Shown one piece after another: positions 1-6,300 of a stretch of DNA of 9,449 bases (position 1 is the first letter of the stretch; each line of letters begins with the position of its first letter). Below the pieces are notes generated by a model. The model saw only the letters and a program-made list of their open reading frames with translations, made no database searches and had not been told where the DNA came from. A program made the translations under genes and the position numbers. This stretch comes from Pseudomonadota bacterium (GTDB lineage: Bacteria > Pseudomonadota > Gammaproteobacteria > Burkholderiales > Burkholderiaceae_F). The stretch spans positions 1-9,449 of the forward strand of contig JAEZVV010000157.1 of assembly GCA_023443095.1 (NCBI GenBank), written 5' to 3'.

Positions 1-902
1 CCGGCGAGCAGCACGCAGTCGGCTTCGCGCAGCGCGTTGCGGCGTGCGTGGCGCAACTGCAGCGGGTGGTCGCGGCCGAGCAGGCCGCGCGCCATGCCCG
101 ACAGATAGACCGGGAGGCCAAGCCGCCCGACCGCGGCCGCGATGTCGTTCGCCCGCGCGGCTTGCAGCAGAGCCTGGCTGCCGATCACCAGCAGCGGCCG
201 TTCGGCGCGCGAAAGCGCGGCCGCGGCGCGGTCGACGGCGCTGGCAGCCGCCTGCGGCACCGGAACGGTGCGCGGCTTCGGCATCTCCATCGTGTCGCTT
301 CCCGCCAGCATGCGGTCGGCGTGACGCATGAGGTACCAGCGCAGGACTCGTTCGGCGACCGAACTGCCCTTGCCCGCAGCCTCGGCGTACCACTGGCGGA
401 TGGTCGCGGCCTCGTACAAGAGATCGACCGCGCATTCGACGAAGACCGGGCCGGGCAGGCCGCTCGCCGCGATATACAAGGCCTGGTCGACCGCCGGGCC
501 GAGCTCGGCGACCCGGCGCACCTGGACCCAGTGTTTGACGTGCGGCGCGACCAGCACGCGCTGGTCGATGTCCTGCAAGGCGCCGCGGCCCTGCAGCGCC
601 GTCGGCGCGGCGCCGCCGATCAGCAGCAGCGGACTCTGCGCGAGCTGGGCGTTTTTCAGGGCGGTAATGGTGTTGGTGAGGCCCGGGCCGGCGGTAACCG
701 CGGCCACGCCGGGAACGCCGGTCAGGCGCGCTTGCGCGTCGGCGGCGAAGACGGCGGCCGCCTCGCCGCGGGTGTCGACGATGCGGATGCCGCGCGCCCT
801 GGCGGCGGCGAGAATTGGCGAGATATGCCCACCACACAAGGTGTAGATCACCGGCACCCTGTGCGCGGCGAGCACCGCGGCGACGCGATCGCCGCCGTTC
901 AT
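1..902 (-). CDS. ThDP-dependent lyase, ILVBL/HACL2-like (C-terminus outside window)
   Basis: I read this gene directly from the minus strand. It opens with ATG at 902-900 and stays open for about 300 codons to the window edge; the family is usually 550-630 residues. Visible are the N-terminal Pyr domain, with CGGHISPIL at 23-31, the catalytic glutamate in DTRGEAAAVFAADA (E47), TAGPGLTNT, KNAQLAQSP, and GRGALQDID. The start of the central domain follows (ERPLLVIGSQALL, then GMARGLLGR). The C-terminal ThDP-Mg binding motif (GDG...N) lies off the window. As I remember the family, these segments match human ILVBL/HACL2 much better than IlvB or oxalyl-CoA decarboxylase. The expected chemistry is ThDP-dependent cleavage of a 2-hydroxyacyl-CoA to formyl-CoA and an aldehyde or ketone. 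The start overlaps the stop of the acyl-CoA ligase gene (ATGA), so the two are probably translationally coupled and may share a pathway. Automated annotation may call it acetolactate synthase. Family is fairly certain, substrate is not. Confidence 0.85.
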   Translation of the reverse strand, partial: MNGGDRVAAVLAAHRVPVIYTLCGGHISPILAAARARGIRIVDTRGEAAAVFAADAQARLTGVPGVAAVTAGPGLTNTITALKNAQLAQSPLLLIGGAAPTALQGRGALQDIDQRVLVAPHVKHWVQVRRVAELGPAVDQALYIAASGLPGPVFVECAVDLLYEAATIRQWYAEAAGKGSSVAERVLRWYLMRHADRMLAGSDTMEMPKPRTVPVPQAAASAVDRAAAALSRAERPLLVIGSQALLQAARANDIAAAVGRLGLPVYLSGMARGLLGRDHPLQLRHARRNALREADCVLLA

Positions 903-2602
903 GACTGGCTCCCGGCCCGGTGCTCGGCCACCAGGCTCTTGAAGTCGACCTTGCCGACGCGGGTCTTGGGCAGCTCATCGCGGAACTCGATCTCGCGCGG
1001 GCACGACCACTTGATGAGCCGCTCCCGGCAGAAGCCGATCAGTTCCTGCGCGGTGGCATCGGTCGCCAAAGCCGGGTCCTTGATCACCACCACCGCCTTG
1101 ACGCGTTCGACCTGCGATTCGTCGGCCACACCGATCACGCAGGCCTCGTCGACCAGCGGGTGCTGGTAGAGGACCGCCTCGACCTGGGCCGGATACACGT
1201 TGAAGCCGGAGGACTTGATCATGCGTTTGGCGCGCACCGTGAAGTAGAAAAAGCCGTCGTCGTCGCGCCGGCCGAGATCGCCCGTGTGCAGCCAGGTGCG
1301 GCCGTCGGCGTGCCGCTGCAGCGCCTGCGCGCTTGCCTCGGGATCGTTGAGATAGCCCGACATCACGGCCGGGCCGGCGATGCAGATCTCGCCCTCGTCG
1401 CCGATCGGCGCGGCCTCGGTGGTGCCAGGACGGCAGATCTTGGCGTCCATGTCGGGAAAGGGAATGCCGATGCTGCCCTCGCGGTATTCGGTGAGCGGCG
1501 TGGCCATGATGCCGGTGACCGCCTCGGTCAGCCCGTAGCCTTCGAGCAACCGCAGCTTGCCGCCGCGTGCGGCGACCAGGGCCTCGAAACGCTCCTTGAC
1601 CGGCCGCGGCAAGGTGTCGGCACCCGAGAAGCAGGCGCGCAGCGAGGAAAGATCGGCCCTCGCCAGCGACGGGTCGCGAGAGAGCGCATCGAACAGCGTC
1701 GGCACGCCGACCAGCAGGTTGGGGCGAGCGGTCTTGAGCAGCTGGGCGACGATCTCGGCCGAGAACTGCGGTACCAGGATCGAGGTCCCGCCCGCCATCA
1801 GCGCGGCATTGATACACACGCCCAAACCAAAGCCATGGAAGAGCGGCAGGATGGCCAGGATCGAATCGGCCCCGCTCATGCCTACCCACGCCGCTGCCTG
1901 CATGCCCTGGGCGATGAAGTTGCGGTGCGAAAGCACGATGCCCTTGGGCTCGCCGGTGGTCCCGCCCGAAAAGAGGATGGCGGCGGGAGCGTCGGTGTCG
2001 CCGGCCGCGGCTCGTTCGGTGGCGGCCGGCGCCGCGTTCTGGAGTTCGCGCCACCAGCTCACCCGCGGGTCGGCCGGCACGCGCCGGATCTTGCGCCCCT
2101 TGGTGAGCCAGAAGCCGAAGCGCTTGAGCGGGGGAAGATCGTCGCCGAGCCGGGCCAGCAGGATTGCCTCGAGCGGCTGCGCCGGTCGTGCAGCCGCCAC
2201 CTGCGGGTAGAAGGCGTCGAGCGTGAGCGCAACGCGGGCGCCGCAGAGGTCGAGGTAGTGGCTGATCTCGGGGCCGGTCGACAGCGGGTGGATCAGCGCC
2301 GGCACCACGCCCAGCTTGTTGGCGGCATAAAAGGCGATCACCCCGGCGGGCATGGTCGGCATCGCCATCAGCAGGCGGTCGCCGCCACGCAGCCCGACCG
2401 AGGCCAGCACCGCGGCAGCGCGGTCGATCGCGGCGAGCAGCTCGCGGTAGCTCAGCCGCGCGCCGAAGAAATCGCAGGCGATGGCATCGGGCACTCGCGC
2501 CGCGCTTCTCGCCACGGCCTCGTAAAGCGTGATGCGGGGGTAGTCGAGCTGCGCCGGGACCGCGCCGTAATAACGCAGCCAGGGCCGTTCCGAGGGGGTC
2601 AT
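899..2602 (-). CDS. AMP-forming acyl-CoA ligase (ANL superfamily)
   Basis: A complete 567-residue adenylate-forming enzyme that activates a carboxylic acid to acyl-AMP and then to the CoA thioester. The motifs are in order: phosphate-binding loop SGGTTGEPK (212-220), YGLTE (356-360), TGDLG (440-444), the hinge and A8 segment RAKRMIKSSGFNVYPAQVE (about 457-475), and PKTRVGK near the C-terminus with the adenylation lysine at K551. Length is typical. No signal peptide or membrane segment is evident, so it is probably cytosolic. The ATG at 2602 has a GGAGAG ribosome binding site four bases upstream (2612-2607), and the protein reaches its conserved N-terminal region soon after. The stop overlaps the ATG of the ThDP lyase gene, so the CoA thioester made here is a plausible lyase substrate. 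Substrate cannot be read from sequence: a short or branched 2-hydroxy acid, an aromatic acid or a fatty acid are all possible. The FNVYPAQVE hinge looks more like medium- and long-chain fatty acyl ligases than benzoate-CoA ligases. Confidence 0.93.
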   Translation of the reverse strand: MTPSERPWLRYYGAVPAQLDYPRITLYEAVARSAARVPDAIACDFFGARLSYRELLAAIDRAAAVLASVGLRGGDRLLMAMPTMPAGVIAFYAANKLGVVPALIHPLSTGPEISHYLDLCGARVALTLDAFYPQVAAARPAQPLEAILLARLGDDLPPLKRFGFWLTKGRKIRRVPADPRVSWWRELQNAAPAATERAAAGDTDAPAAILFSGGTTGEPKGIVLSHRNFIAQGMQAAAWVGMSGADSILAILPLFHGFGLGVCINAALMAGGTSILVPQFSAEIVAQLLKTARPNLLVGVPTLFDALSRDPSLARADLSSLRACFSGADTLPRPVKERFEALVAARGGKLRLLEGYGLTEAVTGIMATPLTEYREGSIGIPFPDMDAKICRPGTTEAAPIGDEGEICIAGPAVMSGYLNDPEASAQALQRHADGRTWLHTGDLGRRDDDGFFYFTVRAKRMIKSSGFNVYPAQVEAVLYQHPLVDEACVIGVADESQVERVKAVVVIKDPALATDATAQELIGFCRERLIKWSCPREIEFRDELPKTRVGKVDFKSLVAEHRAGSQS

Positions 2603-2606
2603 CGCG

Positions 2607-2612
2607 CTCTCC
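2607..2612 (-). promoter_or_regulatory. Ribosome binding site of the acyl-CoA ligase gene
   Basis: On the minus strand GGAGAG lies four bases before the ATG at 2602-2600. It supports that start for the ligase. Confidence 0.6.
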
Positions 2613-2621
2613 GGTTCGATT

Positions 2622-2634
2622 GACTCGCCGAGTC
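2622..2634. promoter_or_regulatory. Short inverted repeat upstream of the acyl-CoA ligase gene
   Basis: GACTC and GAGTC arms flank a GCC spacer, 20 bases before the ligase start. A repressor could bind here and control the ligase-lyase unit, or it may be a small 5' UTR hairpin. Five-base arms are easily met by chance, so this is only a candidate. Confidence 0.25.
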
Positions 2635-2662
2635 TCCTCAGGCTCGAACCTAGCAGCGAAAG

Positions 2663-2681
2663 GCGCCCGCAACCTGGGCGC
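2663..2681 (-). terminator. GC-rich hairpin after the DUF2905 gene, possible terminator
   Basis: Six-base arms (GCGCCC and GGGCGC) enclose a 7-base loop. In the minus direction the stem is followed by a short CTTT run rather than a full U tract. It lies between the DUF2905 stop and the ligase start, so it would separate the two minus-strand units. The rest of the 122-base gap (2603-2724) must hold the ligase promoter if the units are separate, but I could not pick a convincing -35/-10 pair. Confidence 0.35.
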
Positions 2682-2724
2682 TGGCAAAAACGCGACAGCG
2701 CGGCGGGAGGCGTCGATCAGCGGA

Positions 2725-2916
2725 TCAGATGAGGCGGGCGATCAACATCGCCACCAGCGACAACAGGACGGTGCTGGTGAAAGGCAGCTGATATTCGCGC
2801 CCGCGGATCTTGAAGTTGAGATCGCCGGGAAGCCGCCCGATACCGAGCTTGCGCAGCCAGGGTTGCAGGCTCGTGAGGATCACGAGGGCGATGAAGATGG
2901 TGAGGATCCAGCGCAT
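2725..2916 (-). CDS. DUF2905 family small membrane protein
   Basis: A 63-residue protein. An N-terminal hydrophobic segment (ILTIFIALVILTSLQPWL, about 4-21) leads into LGIGRLPGDLNFKIRGREYQLPFTS, followed by a second hydrophobic helix (STVLLSLVAMLIARLI, 48-63). The LPGD segment between two membrane helices is the DUF2905 pattern, and the length fits the family. It is probably an inner-membrane protein of unknown function. No strong ribosome binding site precedes the ATG at 2916; no other in-frame start lies nearby, because the codons just upstream are not start codons. It follows the MidA-like gene by 65 bases on the same strand and is probably the last gene of that unit. Confidence 0.85.
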   Translation of the reverse strand: MRWILTIFIALVILTSLQPWLRKLGIGRLPGDLNFKIRGREYQLPFTSTVLLSLVAMLIARLI

Positions 2917-2937
2917 GCGCCATTGTAGAAGGCTTGC

Positions 2938-2952
2938 CCCGGCCTAGCCGGG
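2938..2952. repeat. Small GC hairpin between the MidA-like and DUF2905 genes
   Basis: CCCGGC and GCCGGG arms are separated by a 3-base loop, in the 65-base gap between the two genes. There is no adjoining T run. It could be a weak terminator, a processing site or chance in GC-rich DNA. Confidence 0.3.
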
Positions 2953-2981
2953 AGCGCCCGCCGCGCCGGCGCCTGTCGCCT

Positions 2982-4112
2982 TCAGAGCCGGCCGCGGCGG
3001 TCGCCCGCGACAAAGCCGAGCGGAGTCTGGCCCAGGTCGCGGCCGACCATCAGAACTTTGAAGAGTTCGCCCATCTCGGCTTCCGACACCAGCTTGTGGG
3101 CGGCGTTGCGTTCGGCCGGCGTGGCGTCGGCCAACAAGTCGGCGAGGCCGCAGTTGAGCAGGAAACGCGCCTGCGAGCTGTAACCCAGCACGTCGAGCCC
3201 GGCGTCGAGGGCGGCGTCGGCCATCGCGGTGAAATCGACGTGGGCGGTGATGTCGCACAGGCCCGGCAGCCACAAGGGGTCGTGGTGGGAACGATGGCGG
3301 TAGTGGCAGGTGAGCGTGCCGGCGCTGCGCTGCGGGTGGTAATACTCGGCGCGCGGGAAGCCGTAGTCGATCGCAATCAGGGCGCCCTGCCCCAGCATCG
3401 CCGCGATGGACCTCAACCAGGCAGCGCCGGCGAGGTTCACTTCCGACACGTAGGCCTCGGGCAGGGGGCCGAGCTCGGCCTCGATCGCGGCAGCCGCCTC
3501 GGCTAGTGGCAGCGGCGCCGGGCGCGAGTCCCATTCGATCTCGCCGTCGTGCAGGACCAGCCCGCGCTCGAGCCAGGCACCGGCCCGTTTCTCGACAATC
3601 GACACCGGCATCGCGTCGAGGACCTCGTTGGCGATCAGGCAGCCCGAGAACTCGGCCGGCAGCGTATCGAGCCAGCACACGCGGTCGCCGTAGGCGCCCA
3701 GCCGCTCCTGCTGGCGCTCGCGCAGGTCGGGCGAGACTTCGACGATGGCGTAGGACTCGAGGACGACGCCCAGCGCCTCGAGCGCGGGAATCAGCGCGGC
3801 GGCCAGGGCGCCGCTGCCGGCGCCGAACTCGATTACCCGCGGCCCCGCAACCGACATCACCTGCGCCACCTGGCGCGCCAGCGCGCTGGCAAAAAACGGC
3901 GACAACTCGGGTGCGGTGATGAAATCGCCCGCGGCACCGAACTTGTGTGCCCCGGCGGCGTAATAACCAAGACCGGGCTCGTAGAGCGCAGCCTGCATGT
4001 AGCGGTCAAAAGGCAGGAAACCCGCCGCGGCGACGGTCTCTCGCAGGCGGGCCAGCAGCTTGGCGCTATGGGCGGCGGCGACCGGCGAAGGCAGGGGCAG
4101 TGGGGCGGGCAT
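2982..4112 (-). CDS. SAM-dependent methyltransferase, NDUFAF7/MidA family (COG1565)
   Basis: A complete 376-residue protein with the family landmarks in order: LYEPGLGYYA then GDFITAPELSPFF (62-74), the SAM-binding loop EFGAGSG (95-101), IVEVSPDL (123-130), ANEVLDAMPV (161-170), IDYGFPRAEYY (248-258), GTLTCHYRH (265-273) and DITAHVDF (287-294). The mitochondrial member NDUFAF7 methylates an arginine of the NDUFS2 subunit during complex I assembly. A role on NuoD-type subunits in bacteria is inference from that homology. The ATG at 4112 gives the usual N-terminus with a proline- and alanine-rich lead of about 15 residues; its ribosome binding site is weak. It lies 28 bases after the DUF2325 gene and 65 bases before the DUF2905 gene, all on one strand, so an operon is likely. 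All expected motifs are intact. Confidence 0.92.
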   Translation of the reverse strand: MPAPLPLPSPVAAAHSAKLLARLRETVAAAGFLPFDRYMQAALYEPGLGYYAAGAHKFGAAGDFITAPELSPFFASALARQVAQVMSVAGPRVIEFGAGSGALAAALIPALEALGVVLESYAIVEVSPDLRERQQERLGAYGDRVCWLDTLPAEFSGCLIANEVLDAMPVSIVEKRAGAWLERGLVLHDGEIEWDSRPAPLPLAEAAAAIEAELGPLPEAYVSEVNLAGAAWLRSIAAMLGQGALIAIDYGFPRAEYYHPQRSAGTLTCHYRHRSHHDPLWLPGLCDITAHVDFTAMADAALDAGLDVLGYSSQARFLLNCGLADLLADATPAERNAAHKLVSEAEMGELFKVLMVGRDLGQTPLGFVAGDRRGRL

Positions 4113-4140
4113 CGGGCGATCTTACCCAGCCCGGGTCGCC

Positions 4141-5331
4141 TCAAGCCGGATCGTCGACCACGGCGATCCGCTGCAGGCCGCGCTCCAGCCCGGCCGCGCT
4201 GGGCTTGTCGACAAAGACGCAGCGCTTGCCGGTGCGACGGCAATAGTCTTTCACCCGCCAATACGCGTTGTGGCTGATGCAGCCGGTCTGGCAGATGACG
4301 AGATCGGCCGCGGTCAGGCTGGCCTCGAGCCGCAGCGAACTCTCCTCGGTCCCGCCGTCGTGGTGGAGAAAGCGTCCGCCCTTGGCTTCGACCAGCTTGC
4401 GGTACACCGGCACCGCGCCGGGCCGGCCGCCCACGCACAACACGGCCTTGTCGGCGAGGGCGATGGCGGGCGCCACGGGTTCGGCCGGAGCGGCCGCGCT
4501 CGGCTCGACGATCGGCGCGGCCGAGGGCGTAACGGACGGCTCGGGGCGGAGCTTGGCCAGCGCACGCTCGAGCTGGCGGATGCGTTCGGCCTGGAGCGCG
4601 AGCCGCGGGTCCTCCTTGGGCGCGCCGCCGTCGCGCTCGGGCGGGCACGCTTCAAGCCGGCGCAAACGGGCTTCGGCCTGCGCCAGCCGAGTTTCGGCCT
4701 CGGTCCGCTCGCGCGCGCCGGTCGCCAGCGCTTCGCCCAGCTGCGCGATCCGCGCCTGCGCCGCGGTCAGCGCCGCGGCGAGTTCGCTTTTTTCGCTCTC
4801 GAGCGCGGCCAGCCGCGCGAGGTCGGCGCGGTCGCGGCTGCCCAGCTGGTGCTGGCGCATGTGGATCTCGCCCAGGATGCGCTTGGCCAGCAGGCCGCCG
4901 CAGCGCGGGTGGGTCAGGCAGGTCCAGAGCGCGGCCGCGACCTCGGCGCCGTCGCGCTCGGCATCCCAATGCGCCTGCAGGGCGGCCTCGGTCTTGAGCC
5001 GCTGACCGGCGCGTTGCGCCACCGCGTAGCGCCGCTCGAGCTCGAGCTGGATCGCCTCGGTGAGCGGGCTGCGCCAGGCGCATTGCGAGACGACCTGGCT
5101 GTGCAGGGCGTAATCGTCGCCGACGAGGTCTTTGATCTCGGCGAAACGAAGAGCGATCCGGCGCAGGACGGCCAGCGGCAGGCAGGTGCCGATCACCGGA
5201 CAATGGGCATTGCTGCCCAGCTCCCACAATCGCAGCCGCCGCGAACCCGTCGCGGCCACCAGCGTCGGCACCGGGGCAGCGTCGTCCTCGAGCGGAGCTC
5301 CCAGGCCCGGCAGGGCATGCTTCTGGCACAT
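4141..5331 (-). CDS. DUF2325 domain protein with Cys/His-rich N-terminal half and coiled coil
   Basis: A 396-residue protein when started at 5331. Residues about 295-385 are a DUF2325 domain: AVLCVGGRPG, YRKLVEAKGGRFLHHDGG, ADLVICQTGCISHNAYWRVKDYC and CVFVDKPS. Residues about 165-262 are a heptad-rich coiled coil (LARLAALESEKSELAAALTA and onward), then a Pro/Ala-rich linker (263-292). The N-terminal 150 residues carry spaced cysteines and histidines: C2, H5, H43, C44, C50, H77, C84, C138, H141 and C144. This suggests metal or redox chemistry but is not a motif I can name. I chose the ATG at 5331 because a good GAGGA site precedes it by five bases; a longer reading to 5433 would translate through the palindrome. 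The gene heads a probable operon with the MidA-like and DUF2905 genes. Function is unknown; the Fur-like palindrome upstream hints at metal-responsive control. Confidence 0.85.
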   Translation of the reverse strand: MCQKHALPGLGAPLEDDAAPVPTLVAATGSRRLRLWELGSNAHCPVIGTCLPLAVLRRIALRFAEIKDLVGDDYALHSQVVSQCAWRSPLTEAIQLELERRYAVAQRAGQRLKTEAALQAHWDAERDGAEVAAALWTCLTHPRCGGLLAKRILGEIHMRQHQLGSRDRADLARLAALESEKSELAAALTAAQARIAQLGEALATGARERTEAETRLAQAEARLRRLEACPPERDGGAPKEDPRLALQAERIRQLERALAKLRPEPSVTPSAAPIVEPSAAAPAEPVAPAIALADKAVLCVGGRPGAVPVYRKLVEAKGGRFLHHDGGTEESSLRLEASLTAADLVICQTGCISHNAYWRVKDYCRRTGKRCVFVDKPSAAGLERGLQRIAVVDDPA

Positions 5332-5336
5332 GGCGA

Positions 5337-5341
5337 TCCTC
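5337..5341 (-). promoter_or_regulatory. Ribosome binding site deciding the DUF2325 start
   Basis: On the minus strand GAGGA lies five bases before the ATG at 5331-5329. It favours this start over an in-frame ATG 34 codons upstream at 5433. Confidence 0.7.
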
Positions 5342-5356
5342 GTGGGCCAAGTTTTC

Positions 5357-5385
5357 GATAAACGGAGTCTAAACGCAAATGCGAA
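5357..5385 (-). promoter_or_regulatory. Possible sigma-70 promoter of the DUF2325 gene
   Basis: On the minus strand TTCGCA (5385-5380, 4 of 6 to TTGACA) and TTTATC (5362-5357, 3 of 6 to TATAAT) are exactly 17 bases apart. Transcription would begin near 5350, giving a leader of about 20 bases. The -35 box falls inside the 23-bp palindrome, a usual layout for repression. The match is modest and needs a mapped 5' end. Confidence 0.35.
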
Positions 5386-5398
5386 CCGTTCGCATTTG
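5376..5398. promoter_or_regulatory. 23-bp palindrome, Fur-type operator candidate
   Basis: Perfect 10-base arms, CAAATGCGAA (5376-5385) and TTCGCATTTG (5389-5398), flank a CCG spacer. The core follows the layout of Fur sites of the AATGAGAAT-n-ATTCTCATT kind, with G/C changes at several positions. It sits in the 162-bp divergent gap, centred 56 bases upstream of the DUF2325 start and 107 bases upstream of the pteridine reductase start, and it overlaps the proposed DUF2325 promoter. The dyad is seen directly. Assigning it to Fur is inference; Zur, a GntR-type or another dimeric repressor remain possible. Confidence 0.6.
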
Positions 5399-5493
5399 GA
5401 ATATCCCATCCGGCATCTCCCTCTCCCGCACACCGGCCCCGGCTCGGCCCGCTAGACTGCCCGCCCGTTCCGCCAGCCCTGGCCCACGAAACC

Positions 5494-6300
5494 ATGCCCC
5501 GTTCCCGTCCCTACAGCACGCCCCAAGTCGCCCTGGTCACCGGCGGCGCGCGCCGCATCGGCCGCGAAATCGCGCTCGCGCTCGCGCGCGACGGCTGGGA
5601 TGTCGCGGTCCATTACGCCAACTCGCGCGACGAAGCGCTGGCCGTAGTGGCCGAAATCGAGGCGCTGGGCCGGCGTGCGGCGGCGGTCAACCGCGATCTG
5701 GCCATCGAAGCCGGGGTCAAGAGCCTGCTGGCGCAGGTGGCCGAAGAACTGGGGCCGGTCGGCTGCGTGGTCAACAATGCCTCGGTGTTCGAGTTCGACC
5801 GTGCGAGCGACTTTTCCGGCGAGCGCCTGGCGCGCCACATGCGGGTCAATCTGAGCGCGCCGACCCTGCTGGCGCAGTCGCTTGCCATCAGCCTCAAGAA
5901 AAACGAGCAGGGCGTGGTCATCAACCTGCTCGACCAGAAGCTCTGGAATCCCAACCCGGATTTCCTGTCCTATACCTTGTCCAAAGCCGCGCTGCGCGAA
6001 GCCACCGTGCTGCTGGCGCAGGCGCTGGCGCCAAAAGTGAGGGTGGTCGGGGTCGCCCCCGGCATCACTCTCCTGTCGGAACGCCAGACCGAGGCGGGGT
6101 TTGCCCTCGCCCACACCAAAACCCCGCTCGGGCGCTCGAGCACGCCGGCCGACGTGGCCGGTGCCGTCGTTTACGCCGCCCGGGCGCAAGCGATCACCGG
6201 CACCGCCTTGCTGGTCGACGGCGGCCAACACCTGCTGCCCTCGCCGCGCGACGTGATGTTCCTGACGGAACGAAAGAAATCGGAGAAACCCAGTGTCTGA
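5494..6300 (+). CDS. folM: Pteridine reductase, short-chain dehydrogenase family (FolM/PTR1-like)
   Basis: A complete 268-residue Rossmann-fold enzyme that reduces dihydropterins (dihydrofolate or dihydromonapterin) with NADPH. The nucleotide-binding loop is TGGARRIG (16-23), where the arginine is typical of NADPH-using pteridine reductases. NNASVF (94-99) follows. The catalytic set is D147 in INLLDQK, Y160 and K164 (YTLSK); Asp in place of the usual SDR Ser is the PTR1/FolM signature. The C-terminal PRDVMFL tail also fits the group. The ATG at 5494 has a weak ribosome binding site, but the N-terminus aligns with family starts. It heads a plus-strand operon: folB starts 8 bases before its stop. 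Its exact substrate (dihydrofolate, dihydromonapterin or dihydrobiopterin) cannot be told from sequence. Confidence 0.9.
   Translation: MPRSRPYSTPQVALVTGGARRIGREIALALARDGWDVAVHYANSRDEALAVVAEIEALGRRAAAVNRDLAIEAGVKSLLAQVAEELGPVGCVVNNASVFEFDRASDFSGERLARHMRVNLSAPTLLAQSLAISLKKNEQGVVINLLDQKLWNPNPDFLSYTLSKAALREATVLLAQALAPKVRVVGVAPGITLLSERQTEAGFALAHTKTPLGRSSTPADVAGAVVYAARAQAITGTALLVDGGQHLLPSPRDVMFLTERKKSEKPSV
6282..6285 (+). promoter_or_regulatory. Ribosome binding site deciding the GTG start of folB
   Basis: GGAG lies seven bases before GTG at 6293-6295, inside the end of the pteridine reductase gene. It supports the GTG start and translational coupling of the two genes. Confidence 0.65.

Noticed and set aside
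1..902. Naming the ThDP enzyme acetolactate synthase IlvB
   Set aside because: It lacks the IlvB-type PGG and HEQGA-type segments at the active-site region and instead follows the ILVBL/HACL2 pattern; no small subunit gene is near.
920..2623. Long plus-strand open frame of 567 codons opposite the acyl-CoA ligase
   Set aside because: It is the reverse complement of a gene with full ANL motifs; its product has no recognisable domain and is rich in Arg, Gly and Ala, as expected of high-GC shadow frames.
975..2687. Minus-strand 570-codon frame overlapping the ligase
   Set aside because: Shifted frame of the ligase gene with an Arg/Pro/Ala-rich product and no motifs.
2717..3013. 98-codon minus-strand frame across the DUF2905 gene
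   Set aside because: Arg/Ser/Gly-rich product without family features; the 63-residue frame matches DUF2905 with two membrane helices.
4060..5361. Plus-strand 433-codon frame opposite the DUF2325 gene
   Set aside because: Antisense shadow; the minus-strand reading gives clear DUF2325 motifs, a good ribosome binding site and an operon arrangement.
5329..5433. 34-residue N-terminal extension of the DUF2325 protein
   Set aside because: It would translate the 23-bp palindrome and promoter region, its start lacks support, and the internal ATG at 5331 has a strong GAGGA site.
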